This document shows positions 16,855 to 25,822 of a stretch of DNA of 64,000 nt, piece by piece (position 1 is the stretch's first letter; every line of letters begins with the position of its first letter). The notes beneath the pieces were generated by a model that was not told the origin of the DNA, did no database searches, and saw only the letters and a program-made list of their open reading frames with translations. The translations under genes were made by a program, and so were the position numbers. Source of the stretch: Prevotella sp. (GTDB taxonomy: Bacteria > Bacteroidota > Bacteroidia > Bacteroidales > Bacteroidaceae); contig JAFRRN010000012.1 in assembly GCA_017428055.1 (NCBI GenBank), positions 1 to 64,000 on the forward strand, read 5' to 3'.

Positions 16855-18060
16855 TTATTTTCTAAATAATCCACAGAAATCTAAAATCACTTTATCATTT
16901 TTCCATTCAAGTGATTTAAATGGATCGTGAGCTGTGAGGAACACAACGATGTCTGCTTGTTGATAGGCCTCCTGATAATTGGTCAGTTTGAAAACTTTAT
17001 GCTCTTTGATGTTGGGCTCACATACCAAAAAGTCAGCATTGTTGCAACTTTGCATAACCTTAGTTGTGATAAATTTTGCGGGCGATTCTCTCAAATCATC
17101 GATGTTGGGCTTGAATGCCAATCCCATCATGGCAACGATAGGCTTACGGCCATTCTTAAGTTCAAATTCCAACATGGCACTTTTTACTTTTTCTGCACAC
17201 CATAGGGCTTTGTAGTTGTTTACTTCCCTTGCTTTTGCTATCATTTTTGCCTCATCAGGAAACTCTGCGGTGATAAAGTATGGGTCAACGGCAATGCAAT
17301 GACCACCTACGCCACATCCTGGTTGGAGGATATTTACGCGAGGATGTTTATTGGCAAGATCAATCAACTCCCAGACGTTGATGCCTGCTTTGTCGCAAAT
17401 GATAGACAATTCGTTGGCAAAGGCAATCTGAGAGTCACGACATGAGTTTTCTGTTAGTTTGCACATCTCGGCAGTCTTGCAATTTGTAGAATGCAAAGTT
17501 CCTTTCACAAATTGTCCATAAAACTCCTGTGCTTTCTTGGTAGAAGCCTCATTCATGCCACCGATTACGCGGTCATTGTGAACAAGTTCATGAATGACGT
17601 TACCAGGCAAGACTCGTTCAGGACAATAGGCAATGTAGATTTTCTCTTTTAGCTCTGGTCGTTTCTCAAAAATCAATTCCGCCATTTTATCCGTTGTTCC
17701 AACTGGAGATGTAGATTCGATGACGAACAAATCGCCCTCTTTCAAATAAGGAATAACCGTTTTCGTTGCAGCTTCCACAAATGAAATGTCAGGTTGATGG
17801 TCTCCTTTGAAAGGAGTGGGAACAACAATAAAATATGCATCACACACTTCTGGTTTTGTGGAAGCGTGTAGTTGTCCATTGTTAATCACTTCTTGCAACA
17901 TCTCTTCCATTCCAGGCTCAATGATGTGCAATTTTCCTTGATTGGTCATTTCCACCACCTTGGGATTAATATCTACCCCCGTAATTTGAATCCCGTGTTT
18001 TGCTGCAATAATAGCAGTAGGCAAACCTATGTAGCCTAATCCCATGAAACATGCTTTCAT
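16855..18060 (-). CDS. wecC: UDP-N-acetyl-D-mannosamine dehydrogenase
   Basis: A 401-residue UDP-sugar dehydrogenase. It has the NAD-binding MGLGYIGLP (6-14), the TSPVGTT region (118-123), ENSCRDSQIAFANE (205-218) and the catalytic cysteine C255 in GCGVGGHCIAVDP. With WecB next door it should oxidise UDP-ManNAc to UDP-ManNAcA, a uronic acid. Other hexose dehydrogenases share the fold; the neighbours make ManNAc the best guess. Confidence 0.93.
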   Translation of the reverse strand: MKACFMGLGYIGLPTAIIAAKHGIQITGVDINPKVVEMTNQGKLHIIEPGMEEMLQEVINNGQLHASTKPEVCDAYFIVVPTPFKGDHQPDISFVEAATKTVIPYLKEGDLFVIESTSPVGTTDKMAELIFEKRPELKEKIYIAYCPERVLPGNVIHELVHNDRVIGGMNEASTKKAQEFYGQFVKGTLHSTNCKTAEMCKLTENSCRDSQIAFANELSIICDKAGINVWELIDLANKHPRVNILQPGCGVGGHCIAVDPYFITAEFPDEAKMIAKAREVNNYKALWCAEKVKSAMLEFELKNGRKPIVAMMGLAFKPNIDDLRESPAKFITTKVMQSCNNADFLVCEPNIKEHKVFKLTNYQEAYQQADIVVFLTAHDPFKSLEWKNDKVILDFCGLFRK

Positions 18061-18064
18061 ATAT

Positions 18065-19270
18065 TTAAAATTTTATGTTATTCAAAAAATAATAACTCAT
18101 TGCATAGAACATAAAGGCGTTGCTCCAACGCATATATGATATTTTCGAACTAATTCCTTTTTTCAATTGATAATAGAAATACCCTTTTTTGTCCTGCATA
18201 TTATCTATAGTCCACGTCAATACAATATTTGCCAGATTATGATTACTTTCATATTGATGTAATCGATGAAGTGTAACTAACAACTGTGCAGGACAATGTA
18301 TATCAATTGGATATTGTTTGTTGTCATAGTATTTAGGACTACCGTCATCCATAAAGAAATGATGAATATAATAATCAAATCCCTTTTCAATATTATTCTG
18401 AAACGACAAGTCTCCTGTTAATTCTTGGTATGCAATCAAACCATCAAGATTATATCCTGTATGAAAGCTATCTACCCAAGATTGAACAGGAAGCATTCCA
18501 TATACCCATGCTCCATCTTTTCTTTGGTTATTACAACAAGCGATAACGGATTGTCTGGCTGCTATTTTGTATTCTTCTTTTTTCGTGTAATGGTAACAAT
18601 AACTCAATAGCTTACTGCCAAGTAATGATGCATTATAAACAGTATTGTTTCCTTCTAATGGACTATAAGAAAAGAGAAATCCTTCATTACACTCTTTCCT
18701 GTTCAGGTCATTAAGAACAAAATTCGCGGAACTCAAAGCAACATCTAAATATTCTTCGTTTCTTGTTATTTCATACGCATTCATAAGAGCCGTAGCGCAA
18801 AATGTTGTTGCAACTACAGTTGGAGTGTTTTTTGGAAACAAGAATAATCTTCGTGCTTGCCAATCAAAATTATATCCCCAACATGCGCCGCTATAACCTT
18901 TTGATTGAATGTCGATTAATAAGTTTGCAATGAAGTTGATATGATTTAATATCGTTTCTTTTGAATACAAACCATTTGAAAAAGCTGGATTCATTTCAAT
19001 TATTTGATGTAAATTGCAATAACCTTGCAATAAAAGACCAATACCTTTTGCATTGTATTCCTTGTCGATTAAAGCTATTCTTCTCAAGTTGATAGGACAT
19101 CGTTTGAATCCTTGTATGACGCAAAGTCTTGCTATTGCTGATTTTGGTAAAAAAGGAATAGCCTGAAATACTTTAGAGTTAAGACCGTCGTAAGGATCCC
19201 AACCTTTAAAATGTTCCTTTTCGCAATAGCTTTGTAAAGATATAAATGATGCTTTGAATTTATCTTTCAT
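18065..19270 (-). CDS. Putative alpha/alpha-toroid protein in glycan locus
   Basis: A 401-residue protein built of helical hairpins with aromatic, glycine-rich turns (GYSGACWGYNFDWQAR, NQRKDGAWVYG, DSFHTGYNLDGL, KKGYFYYQLKKG). This pattern fits an (alpha/alpha)6 toroid as in six-hairpin glycosidases, epimerases and prenyltransferase/cyclase proteins. I cannot assign a reaction. It overlaps the deacetylase-like gene by 11 nt and precedes wecC by 4 nt. Base composition is strongly AT-rich. Confidence 0.65.
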   Translation of the reverse strand: MKDKFKASFISLQSYCEKEHFKGWDPYDGLNSKVFQAIPFLPKSAIARLCVIQGFKRCPINLRRIALIDKEYNAKGIGLLLQGYCNLHQIIEMNPAFSNGLYSKETILNHINFIANLLIDIQSKGYSGACWGYNFDWQARRLFLFPKNTPTVVATTFCATALMNAYEITRNEEYLDVALSSANFVLNDLNRKECNEGFLFSYSPLEGNNTVYNASLLGSKLLSYCYHYTKKEEYKIAARQSVIACCNNQRKDGAWVYGMLPVQSWVDSFHTGYNLDGLIAYQELTGDLSFQNNIEKGFDYYIHHFFMDDGSPKYYDNKQYPIDIHCPAQLLVTLHRLHQYESNHNLANIVLTWTIDNMQDKKGYFYYQLKKGISSKISYMRWSNAFMFYAMSYYFLNNIKF

Positions 19271-20321
19271 TTTTCTGAGTATTCAGGAATTCTGTTATAG
19301 TAATAAAACTATAGTCTTTTGAAAGTTGTTTCAAAAGGTATGTCAATCCTTTACCATTTACAAAGCTTTTGGGATGTCCCACAATAGAAAAAATGAATCT
19401 TTGAGGTTGTTTTGATATTTTCGATATATATTCTTTGTGAAGTGATTTTGAAAATAGACAAAAATCCCAAGTCATATATTCTTTTTGAAAAAAATATGCA
19501 ATCTTGGAAAACAAACTTCTTTTGTTATCTTGTTCTTGTGTTTTCGCATTAAATGTGTTTATTGCGGATTTTCTGTTATTCATAATGGCAAAAAATCTCT
19601 CTCTTGAAAAGTATTTTTTCCATCGTATAATAGGAAATGTAACAATTGGTATTTCGATAATTCCTAATTTTCCTTCATGCTCAAGCTGATTACCGCACTC
19701 CCAAAATCCTTTGTCTAATGGAATTGTTGAAAAATCATATTGTGAAAGGCTTCCTTTTTCTATGGCTCCAGGCACGATAGAGCAATCAGCTTTCATGCCC
19801 AAACCTTTCACCGTTTTGACAATCTCATCAGATGGCTGAATATTATAACCTCCTGCTCTCAATGTGGAACAAACATAATTGGAATCAACAGATTTAATTA
19901 TTTCTTCAATGGTCTCTTTTCCTTTCTTAATGAGGTTATATAATTCTATAGAGTTATTCTTCCTATATCCTCCTAATCGCCAATCTTCGTTGTTTACCAC
20001 CCATTCTCCATGAATCCATTTGGCATCTACCCATTGTGGATGTAAATGCAATTGAACATCATGCCCTTTTTTGTAGGCTTCTTGCAATTGGTTTTCCATC
20101 GCTTTGGTAGGGTTCATGCCATATCCCATCATATTACCTCTTTCCCATTCCTCTTTCAATCTTAAATATTCAATGACTTCAAAGAATATCGTAATCTTTG
20201 CATTGTAAGTATTGCAAATATGAAGAATCCTTTGGGTTGGCTCAATGATATGTTTGAAAACATCTCCTGAACCATTTCCATATAGTTCATAATCAAGTGT
20301 AAGAAGAATGTTTTTTTTCAT
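19260..20321 (-). CDS. Polysaccharide deacetylase-like protein
   Basis: A 353-residue protein with the start of a NodB-like barrel: LLTLDYELYGNGSGD (metal-binding aspartate), ITIFFEVIEYL, HDVQLHLHPQW (histidine pair) and a later TLRAGGYNIQPSD. This resembles polysaccharide deacetylases that remove N-acetyl groups from sugars, though the spacing is not the classic NodB set, so activity is inferred. It overlaps the upstream acetyltransferase-like gene by 4 nt and the downstream toroid gene by 11 nt. Confidence 0.7.
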   Translation of the reverse strand: MKKNILLTLDYELYGNGSGDVFKHIIEPTQRILHICNTYNAKITIFFEVIEYLRLKEEWERGNMMGYGMNPTKAMENQLQEAYKKGHDVQLHLHPQWVDAKWIHGEWVVNNEDWRLGGYRKNNSIELYNLIKKGKETIEEIIKSVDSNYVCSTLRAGGYNIQPSDEIVKTVKGLGMKADCSIVPGAIEKGSLSQYDFSTIPLDKGFWECGNQLEHEGKLGIIEIPIVTFPIIRWKKYFSRERFFAIMNNRKSAINTFNAKTQEQDNKRSLFSKIAYFFQKEYMTWDFCLFSKSLHKEYISKISKQPQRFIFSIVGHPKSFVNGKGLTYLLKQLSKDYSFITITEFLNTQKNER

Positions 20322-20944
20322 AATAACGCTAATCGTTCTTTTAGCAAACTACCTTCGATTTTGTTTTTCTTTTTTCCGAAGATTATTTTTGTGTTGATAC
20401 AACCAATTTGTCTGAATCCATATCTTACATTGCTTCGAATAGATGGAATGTTCTTTTCGTTGATGGATGTAAATATAATAGAGTTATTTGGTAAATGATT
20501 TAATTGAAATAGTTTTTGATTTTTGTTTATGCCACGACCACGTAAAGTGTGGTATACAAAAGTAGGTCCCGACCAATATTCATTTTTATTTAATATAAAA
20601 GTACCCAAATCATGTATATAATAATTGTTTTGATGAGTCCATACAAAACCAACGGGATTTCCTTTTAAAAAACTAACATATAAATGACTCCCATTATTTA
20701 ACCATTTTTCATAGTCTAATAATTTTAAACGAGGAAAGTCCAACGATGCTACCTCTTCAACGTTTAATTCTCTTACTATTAAATCATCAGAGTTATTCTC
20801 ATTCTGGAATCTTTTATCTTTTTTTTCCATTACGTAGAAATTTGTACAAGTCTGATAGTATATCTTATAAAGAATAGACTTGATAATCATTCGTATAGAA
20901 TTCTTCCATCCATCAGATTTGATATATATTAGGATTTTTTTCAT
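20318..20944 (-). CDS. GNAT-like acetyltransferase in glycan locus
   Basis: A 208-residue protein. Residues about 55-205 look like a GNAT fold: LIVRELNVEEVASLD at the start, SFLKGNPVGFVWTH, YHTLRGRGINKNQ at the acetyl-CoA loop, and a final NEKNIPSIRSNVRYGFRQIG, which matches the C-terminal GNAT pattern. The first 50 residues are basic. It overlaps both neighbours by 4 nt, so it belongs to the ATP-grasp/deacetylase set. Substrate unknown. Confidence 0.65.
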   Translation of the reverse strand: MKKILIYIKSDGWKNSIRMIIKSILYKIYYQTCTNFYVMEKKDKRFQNENNSDDLIVRELNVEEVASLDFPRLKLLDYEKWLNNGSHLYVSFLKGNPVGFVWTHQNNYYIHDLGTFILNKNEYWSGPTFVYHTLRGRGINKNQKLFQLNHLPNNSIIFTSINEKNIPSIRSNVRYGFRQIGCINTKIIFGKKKNKIEGSLLKERLALL

Positions 20945-22023
20945 CTAAATATCTGTTTGTAAAATGGTTTCAAATCATGAATGTCAAATATATCGAATTT
21001 AGAATGAAATATATCCAATGGGGACTTAAACTCTTTTTTTTCAATTCTAACTCTAATGTCTCTAATAATATTCATCCATTTTAAACTTTCTGTTTTTGTT
21101 TCTAATGTTGGTGCATCGTATGGATTTAAAATAACATCAATAATATTATTGAATTTATGACTCATTGAACTTTGTAAACCACAGGTTCTTGTATTTACTT
21201 CTATAAAATACAGATCTTTTGTTGTTTTATCGTACATAAATTCAAACTCAGCGAATCCTGTATAATTCAAATCTTTCATAAAAGTAGAGCATAGATTTTC
21301 CACTTTGTTTCTTAAAATACTATCCTCTAATTCTTCAATATATGATGTGATACCTTTTTTTAATCTTCGTTTTTGATTACATGTCAAGAAACCTTTAGCT
21401 ACTCCTTTTGAAAAAAATGATTGAGATGATATTTCTATAAGGTTTTGGCTCGATATATGAATTAATTCTTGAACAATTATGTCTTTTCTTTCTATAGGCT
21501 TAATCTTATTGTAATAAGTATTAAATGTTTCTTTGTTTAGGATAATTTCTGTTTTAAAGAATAGTGGAATTTCATAGTTACGTTTAATAAATAATGGGAA
21601 GCTAAACTCGACTTCTTTAAATTTATCAAGAGTGCAATATTTTGCCACTTTAAAACCTTTCTGTATTGCGATGTTATACATTAAATCTTTATGAGCCAGT
21701 TTTTCAACAACACTATAGGGTGCAGAGATAACATCGCATTCTTCATAGATTTCTTGGTATTCTCTCAAAATAGTTGCAAGCAATTCCCCTGATGTAATGT
21801 AGCATAAAGGCTTATAATCCAGTTTTGATAATAATTGTCTTATTTGTTTTTTAAAATCTTGAATGCTTTTGATAAAATGTTTCTCTCCATATTTACTATA
21901 CACTCCAACTTGATGTTTTTTTGTATAATATGCATGTGTGTTTATTCCTGCTTTTCCCAACTCTCTTAATAAGGAGAGACCTTGAGGAGTTAAACCTAAT
22001 ATAATAACTATTTGTTTATTCAT
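20941..22023 (-). CDS. ATP-grasp carboxylate-amine ligase-like protein
   Basis: A 360-residue ATP-grasp protein. N-terminal Rossmann-like part (IVIILGLTPQGLSLLRELGKAG), central AHKDLMYNIAIQKGF, and the ATP-grasp metal site near FAEFEFMYDKTTKDLYFIEVNTR. Such ligases join a carboxylate to an amine or thiol, for example adding amino acids to sugar acids. Start chosen at ATG 22023, which shares a base with the upstream TAA (TAATG); another ATG lies 18 nt earlier. Strongly AT-rich. Confidence 0.75.
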   Translation of the reverse strand: MNKQIVIILGLTPQGLSLLRELGKAGINTHAYYTKKHQVGVYSKYGEKHFIKSIQDFKKQIRQLLSKLDYKPLCYITSGELLATILREYQEIYEECDVISAPYSVVEKLAHKDLMYNIAIQKGFKVAKYCTLDKFKEVEFSFPLFIKRNYEIPLFFKTEIILNKETFNTYYNKIKPIERKDIIVQELIHISSQNLIEISSQSFFSKGVAKGFLTCNQKRRLKKGITSYIEELEDSILRNKVENLCSTFMKDLNYTGFAEFEFMYDKTTKDLYFIEVNTRTCGLQSSMSHKFNNIIDVILNPYDAPTLETKTESLKWMNIIRDIRVRIEKKEFKSPLDIFHSKFDIFDIHDLKPFYKQIFR

Positions 22024-23063
22024 TAAATTATCGTAAGACATTCATTGAGATATTGTTCCATTTTAGGAGCGACTTTTGATGCCAAAAATCTTTCAGTGGC
22101 ATATTTGTGATTATAGGTGGAAATTCTACTCACATTCTCTTTATCGTTAATAAGGACATCAAATGCTTTTATAAAGTCTTGAGCTTTATCACTATTTATT
22201 AAGTACCCCATTTTCTCATCTTCAAAAAAATCAACTAAACCGCCTACAGGACGTGTTATAATTGGTAGACCAAATGCCATCGCTTCGAGAACTGATGTTG
22301 GCATACCTTCATGATAAGATGTAAATAAATACAAATCAGCATTCTTGTATGCTTCAACAACATCTTTACCTTTTAAACCACCCATAAACTGTATTTGGGG
22401 AATATTAAGTTTGTTGGCATAATCAATAGCATTATCTAAATCTTCACCTTTGCCAACAACAAAATAGTTTAGTTGTGGATATTTATCTGAGAGTTTTTTA
22501 AAAATATCTAATGCAATAAAAATGCCTTTCGCTTTGGTAACTCGTGCTAAATATAATATGTTTTTTATTTCCCCGTTTCTGTTGTTTATATTAAAATTTT
22601 CAATCAATTTGTCATTAACTTGGGTCGTTGTGGTTTCAATAGGTGTCTTTACGCCCCATGAAACTAATGTTTCTTTAAAACTATTTGCCAAAACAAAAAT
22701 GATTTCACAACTATTCAATAGTTTTGTTATTTGGATTTCTTTTCCTTTTATTGATTCAACGTGAAATCCATGGAACATTATTGCAATTTTACATTTCAAC
22801 AATTTTCCAATTTTTAAATACAAAGAATCTCTAAATATGGCCTTTTTTGCCATAGAAGGATTGAGCAAAATGATGTCAGGTTTAAATGTAAGAATACAAA
22901 TTATATATTTTGCTAAGTAAATAAAAAGGAAAATGGTTCTCCATTTTGGTGGACCAATGAAAAAATATTTAACATCTTTGCTCCAAAATGGTTGTAATCC
23001 GCTATAATGACTAGATACACCTCCCATTCTATTTAACAGAGTAGTTGTTATGAGTATTTTCAT
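22023..23063 (-). CDS. GT4 family glycosyltransferase
   Basis: A 346-residue GT-B enzyme with TTLLNRMGGVSSHY at the N-terminus and, in the C-terminal half, ILYLARVTKAKGI, VVGKGEDL and the E-x7-E motif HEGMPTSVLEAMAFGLPII. Expected to transfer a sugar from a nucleotide donor with retention, on the cytoplasmic side. It follows the acyltransferase gene by 3 nt. Confidence 0.88.
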   Translation of the reverse strand: MKILITTTLLNRMGGVSSHYSGLQPFWSKDVKYFFIGPPKWRTIFLFIYLAKYIICILTFKPDIILLNPSMAKKAIFRDSLYLKIGKLLKCKIAIMFHGFHVESIKGKEIQITKLLNSCEIIFVLANSFKETLVSWGVKTPIETTTTQVNDKLIENFNINNRNGEIKNILYLARVTKAKGIFIALDIFKKLSDKYPQLNYFVVGKGEDLDNAIDYANKLNIPQIQFMGGLKGKDVVEAYKNADLYLFTSYHEGMPTSVLEAMAFGLPIITRPVGGLVDFFEDEKMGYLINSDKAQDFIKAFDVLINDKENVSRISTYNHKYATERFLASKVAPKMEQYLNECLTII

Positions 23064-23066
23064 TAT

Positions 23067-23501
23067 TTAATAACTTCTTTTCTTGATAAACTTGGCAGGA
23101 TTGCCAGCCCAAACCTCATTAGCGGGTATGTTTTTGGTCACAATAGACCCTGCACCTACAATTGCATTTTCACCAATTGTAACAGGTTTGCAAATTATTG
23201 TATTCACGCCAATATGAGCACCTTTTTTTATTATTACTCTATCCCAAAGATATTTACCAGTGGAAGAATCATTAAAATGGGTAAGGATTATACATCTTGC
23301 AGTAATTCTAACACCTTCTTCTATTGTTATATATTCTGGACGATTTGTGTCAAAAATCACATCTTCTCCGATAAATGTATTGGTAGGTGAAATGACATTG
23401 ACACCTCCCCATTTTACAATAGTTGGTCTCCATTTTCTTGATTTCATGGGAAAATGAGCAAGATGTAAAAAAATGATTTTTTTAAGTCTTTCTATTTTCA
23501 T
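23067..23501 (-). CDS. Hexapeptide-repeat acyltransferase
   Basis: A 144-residue left-handed beta-helix protein: VKWGGVNVISPTNTFIGEDV, TIEEGVRITARC, IILTHFND (active-site histidine) and IVGAGSIVTKNIPANEVWAGNPAKFIKKR. The size matches short sugar O-acetyltransferases of the WbbJ/LacA type. It lies between two GT4 genes with small gaps on both sides. Confidence 0.88.
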   Translation of the reverse strand: MKIERLKKIIFLHLAHFPMKSRKWRPTIVKWGGVNVISPTNTFIGEDVIFDTNRPEYITIEEGVRITARCIILTHFNDSSTGKYLWDRVIIKKGAHIGVNTIICKPVTIGENAIVGAGSIVTKNIPANEVWAGNPAKFIKKRSY

Positions 23502-23511
23502 TTTCAGCTGA

Positions 23512-24639
23512 TTAGTAGAGGGAGTTGTTTATCATCTCCTTATATAAAAAAATATATTTATCAGTGTTTGTTTTAAGTTCAAATTTATCAACAATGCAAT
23601 TTTTACTTTCAATAGAAAGTTTATATAAAAGTGATTTGTTTTCTATGATTCTATCAACTTTTTCGGCTATTTCATTACAACTATTGTTTGTTATCAAATA
23701 GCCATTTTCTTCATCTTTAATTATTTCTGGGGTTCCTCCCCCATAAGTGGCGATAACAGGAACGCCTAATGCCATTGATTCCATAATGGAGTTCGATATT
23801 CCCTCTCCATGTGTTTGATAATTTGTTAGTAATAGGGTAATGGTTGAAATCTTGATTATTTCGTCCACATCATTCCTAAAGCCTAAAAATCTAATTAGGC
23901 TTTTATCTTCTTTTGGAATTTGATTAATATAATAATTTAATAGATTTCCTTTACCAACAGCGAGAAATGTAATGTCTTTTCTTTGTGACAGTAATTGGTG
24001 TGCACAGTTGATAAATGTTTGGTAGTCTTTGTTTTTGTCAATACGAGCTATCATGCTAACAACGTATGGAGTTGTAATATTGAGTTCCTTCTTTTTCTTA
24101 TTAACATCTAAAGTTCTAACTTTTTCTGCTCTTTCAAAATTATAACCGTTATATATACAAACCCTTTTCTTTTTTGGTACAGAGTATGCTTTTAATCCTG
24201 CTATCGAATTGCCAATTACTTTGTCTGCCAAAAAGAGACTTAGCTTGTTAATGAAAAAATCTTTGGTCTTCCAATTTGGTGTATTACAATCTGCTACGTA
24301 TGCAACGATATATCTGAAACTCTGTCTGTATCTTAATTTGACGATATCAACGAAGTAGGCAGACATCCTATTCCATACTTGAACAATGTCAGGTTTAAAT
24401 TCTTGCAGATGGTCATTTAAGTCTCTTATCGTTTGGTTGTTTGACTTCTTTAGCTGTTTCCTATCCATAACTATCACTTCTGCGGTGGTAGAATAAATTT
24501 CAGGATAATCAATTCCATTGTTTACAATGATAAGTTGAATATCGTTAATCCCTGCCTTGTTCAATCCTTGAATAATTTGAAGGCATCTTCTTTCCTTACC
24601 ACCACCATTGAAGGCATCTATGACAAAAGATATTTTCAT
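23512..24639 (-). CDS. GT4 family glycosyltransferase
   Basis: A 375-residue GT-B enzyme. N-terminal FVIDAFNGGGKERRCLQII is the usual acceptor-side GT4 start; the C-terminal half shows ISMIARIDKNKDYQ-like and GEGISNSIMESMALGVPVIATYGGGTPEII, with E-x7-E in GEGISNSIMES. It starts one codon after the TupA-like gene ends and is AT-rich. Confidence 0.87.
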   Translation of the reverse strand: MKISFVIDAFNGGGKERRCLQIIQGLNKAGINDIQLIIVNNGIDYPEIYSTTAEVIVMDRKQLKKSNNQTIRDLNDHLQEFKPDIVQVWNRMSAYFVDIVKLRYRQSFRYIVAYVADCNTPNWKTKDFFINKLSLFLADKVIGNSIAGLKAYSVPKKKRVCIYNGYNFERAEKVRTLDVNKKKKELNITTPYVVSMIARIDKNKDYQTFINCAHQLLSQRKDITFLAVGKGNLLNYYINQIPKEDKSLIRFLGFRNDVDEIIKISTITLLLTNYQTHGEGISNSIMESMALGVPVIATYGGGTPEIIKDEENGYLITNNSCNEIAEKVDRIIENKSLLYKLSIESKNCIVDKFELKTNTDKYIFLYKEMINNSLY

Positions 24640-24640
24640 T

Positions 24641-25537
24641 TTATTCTTGATTTAATGGAAGTTGAAGCCAACTTCCAAGTATGGTATCCCATTCTTCTGG
24701 ATGGAATGGGACCAAGCCAGAATAATGAAAGAATGTGTACTCTCCAAAATAGATTTGACCATTAATGTCATAAAAATCTATTCTCACATGAGGAAACCCT
24801 TGGGATAATATAGAGGCCAACTTTTTCATTTCCGCGAATCCTTTTGGCTTTTCAATGGGTTTTGTAGCTTGAGGGTGTCCTTGTCGGATCGGAAGATGGT
24901 TGAAATCCATATCAAAGAAATCAAATCGGGTATCAATAGGGCGATCTGTGGCGACAAACATCATTTTAGGTACACCGTCAAAACAGAAAAACTTATAATC
25001 TTTCAACCCTTTTCCGGAATCATCAATCATAAATGGTTCTGCAATAACTCTCCGTTTGACATTTTTATATGGGTATTCACGATGTATTCGAAAATAATTT
25101 CTTTTGAGACTTTTAGCCATTTTTGCCCTTATCTCATTTTCGTTCATTTGACTTTTGTCTTTGCAGATATAGAGACCACCAGAGTCATGGGTCGTTTTTA
25201 AAACGAATTGATTGGGAAGTTGGTTGAAATCAATATCCTCTGCCCGTTCCCAAACTCCTATCGTTGGAATGATATGTTCCTTTCCTATGATATGAGCAAC
25301 ATGGTCTTTTACTTTGTACTTATCAACCAACTTTGTATATTCAGGTCTTTTATCGTATAGTTTAAGCCATTGCAATTTCTCATTATATGTACTTGGATTC
25401 TTTAAGTTTAATCTTTTGTGTAATCTACAATAATAGATTAAACGTACAAATGTTTTGTCGTCTTTTATAAGAAAAGAAAGCCTTTTTACAATAGCATATA
25501 GTAATTGATATGGATCTGATAGTCCCTTTTTACTCAT
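24641..25537 (-). CDS. TupA-like ATP-grasp protein
   Basis: A 298-residue protein of the TupA-like ATP-grasp family (PF14305 type). Landmarks are NPSTYNEKLQWLKLYDKRPEYTKLVDKY (in part), the ATP-binding FVLKTTHDSGG (about 111-121) and FPHVRIDFYDINGQIYFGEYTFF near the end. TupA takes part in making a teichuronopeptide, a uronic-acid/glutamate polymer, in Bacillus; related proteins occur in many capsule loci and are often only called glycosyltransferases. Role here inferred. Confidence 0.8.
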   Translation of the reverse strand: MSKKGLSDPYQLLYAIVKRLSFLIKDDKTFVRLIYYCRLHKRLNLKNPSTYNEKLQWLKLYDKRPEYTKLVDKYKVKDHVAHIIGKEHIIPTIGVWERAEDIDFNQLPNQFVLKTTHDSGGLYICKDKSQMNENEIRAKMAKSLKRNYFRIHREYPYKNVKRRVIAEPFMIDDSGKGLKDYKFFCFDGVPKMMFVATDRPIDTRFDFFDMDFNHLPIRQGHPQATKPIEKPKGFAEMKKLASILSQGFPHVRIDFYDINGQIYFGEYTFFHYSGLVPFHPEEWDTILGSWLQLPLNQE

Positions 25538-25549
25538 TTCTTTGTTTAA

Positions 25550-25822
25550 TTAATTGGTCGTGTCTATGTATTTAATAACCTTGCATGGATTCCCAGCTGC
25601 AATACAATGGGCTGGTATGCCTTTTGTGATTAAACTATTTGCACCAATAATTGAATGTTCTCCAATAGTGACACCTTTTAATACAGTCACATTCATGCCT
25701 AACCATACATAATCTTTAATAATAATAGGTTTTGGAGAAGATGGATATCTGTCACTATGATCATCTCTGTCACCGATTATACAGTTTGCTCCAATTGAAA
25801 ACAGCCTTAAAATCCCTTGCTG
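25550..25822 (-). pseudogene. 5'-truncated hexapeptide acyltransferase remnant
   Basis: The minus-strand frame ending with TAA at 25552-25550 encodes a clear acyltransferase C-terminus: IGANCIIGDRDDHSD, IKDYVWLGMNVTVLKGV, IIGANSLITKGIPAHCIAAGNPCKVI. Going upstream it closes at a TGA (25825-25823) with no ATG in front of the conserved core. About 85 codons remain of a family usually 150-200 residues long, so the 5' part is missing. The break coincides with the end of the CapA-like gene, with which it overlaps slightly. A non-ATG start cannot be excluded. Confidence 0.78.
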
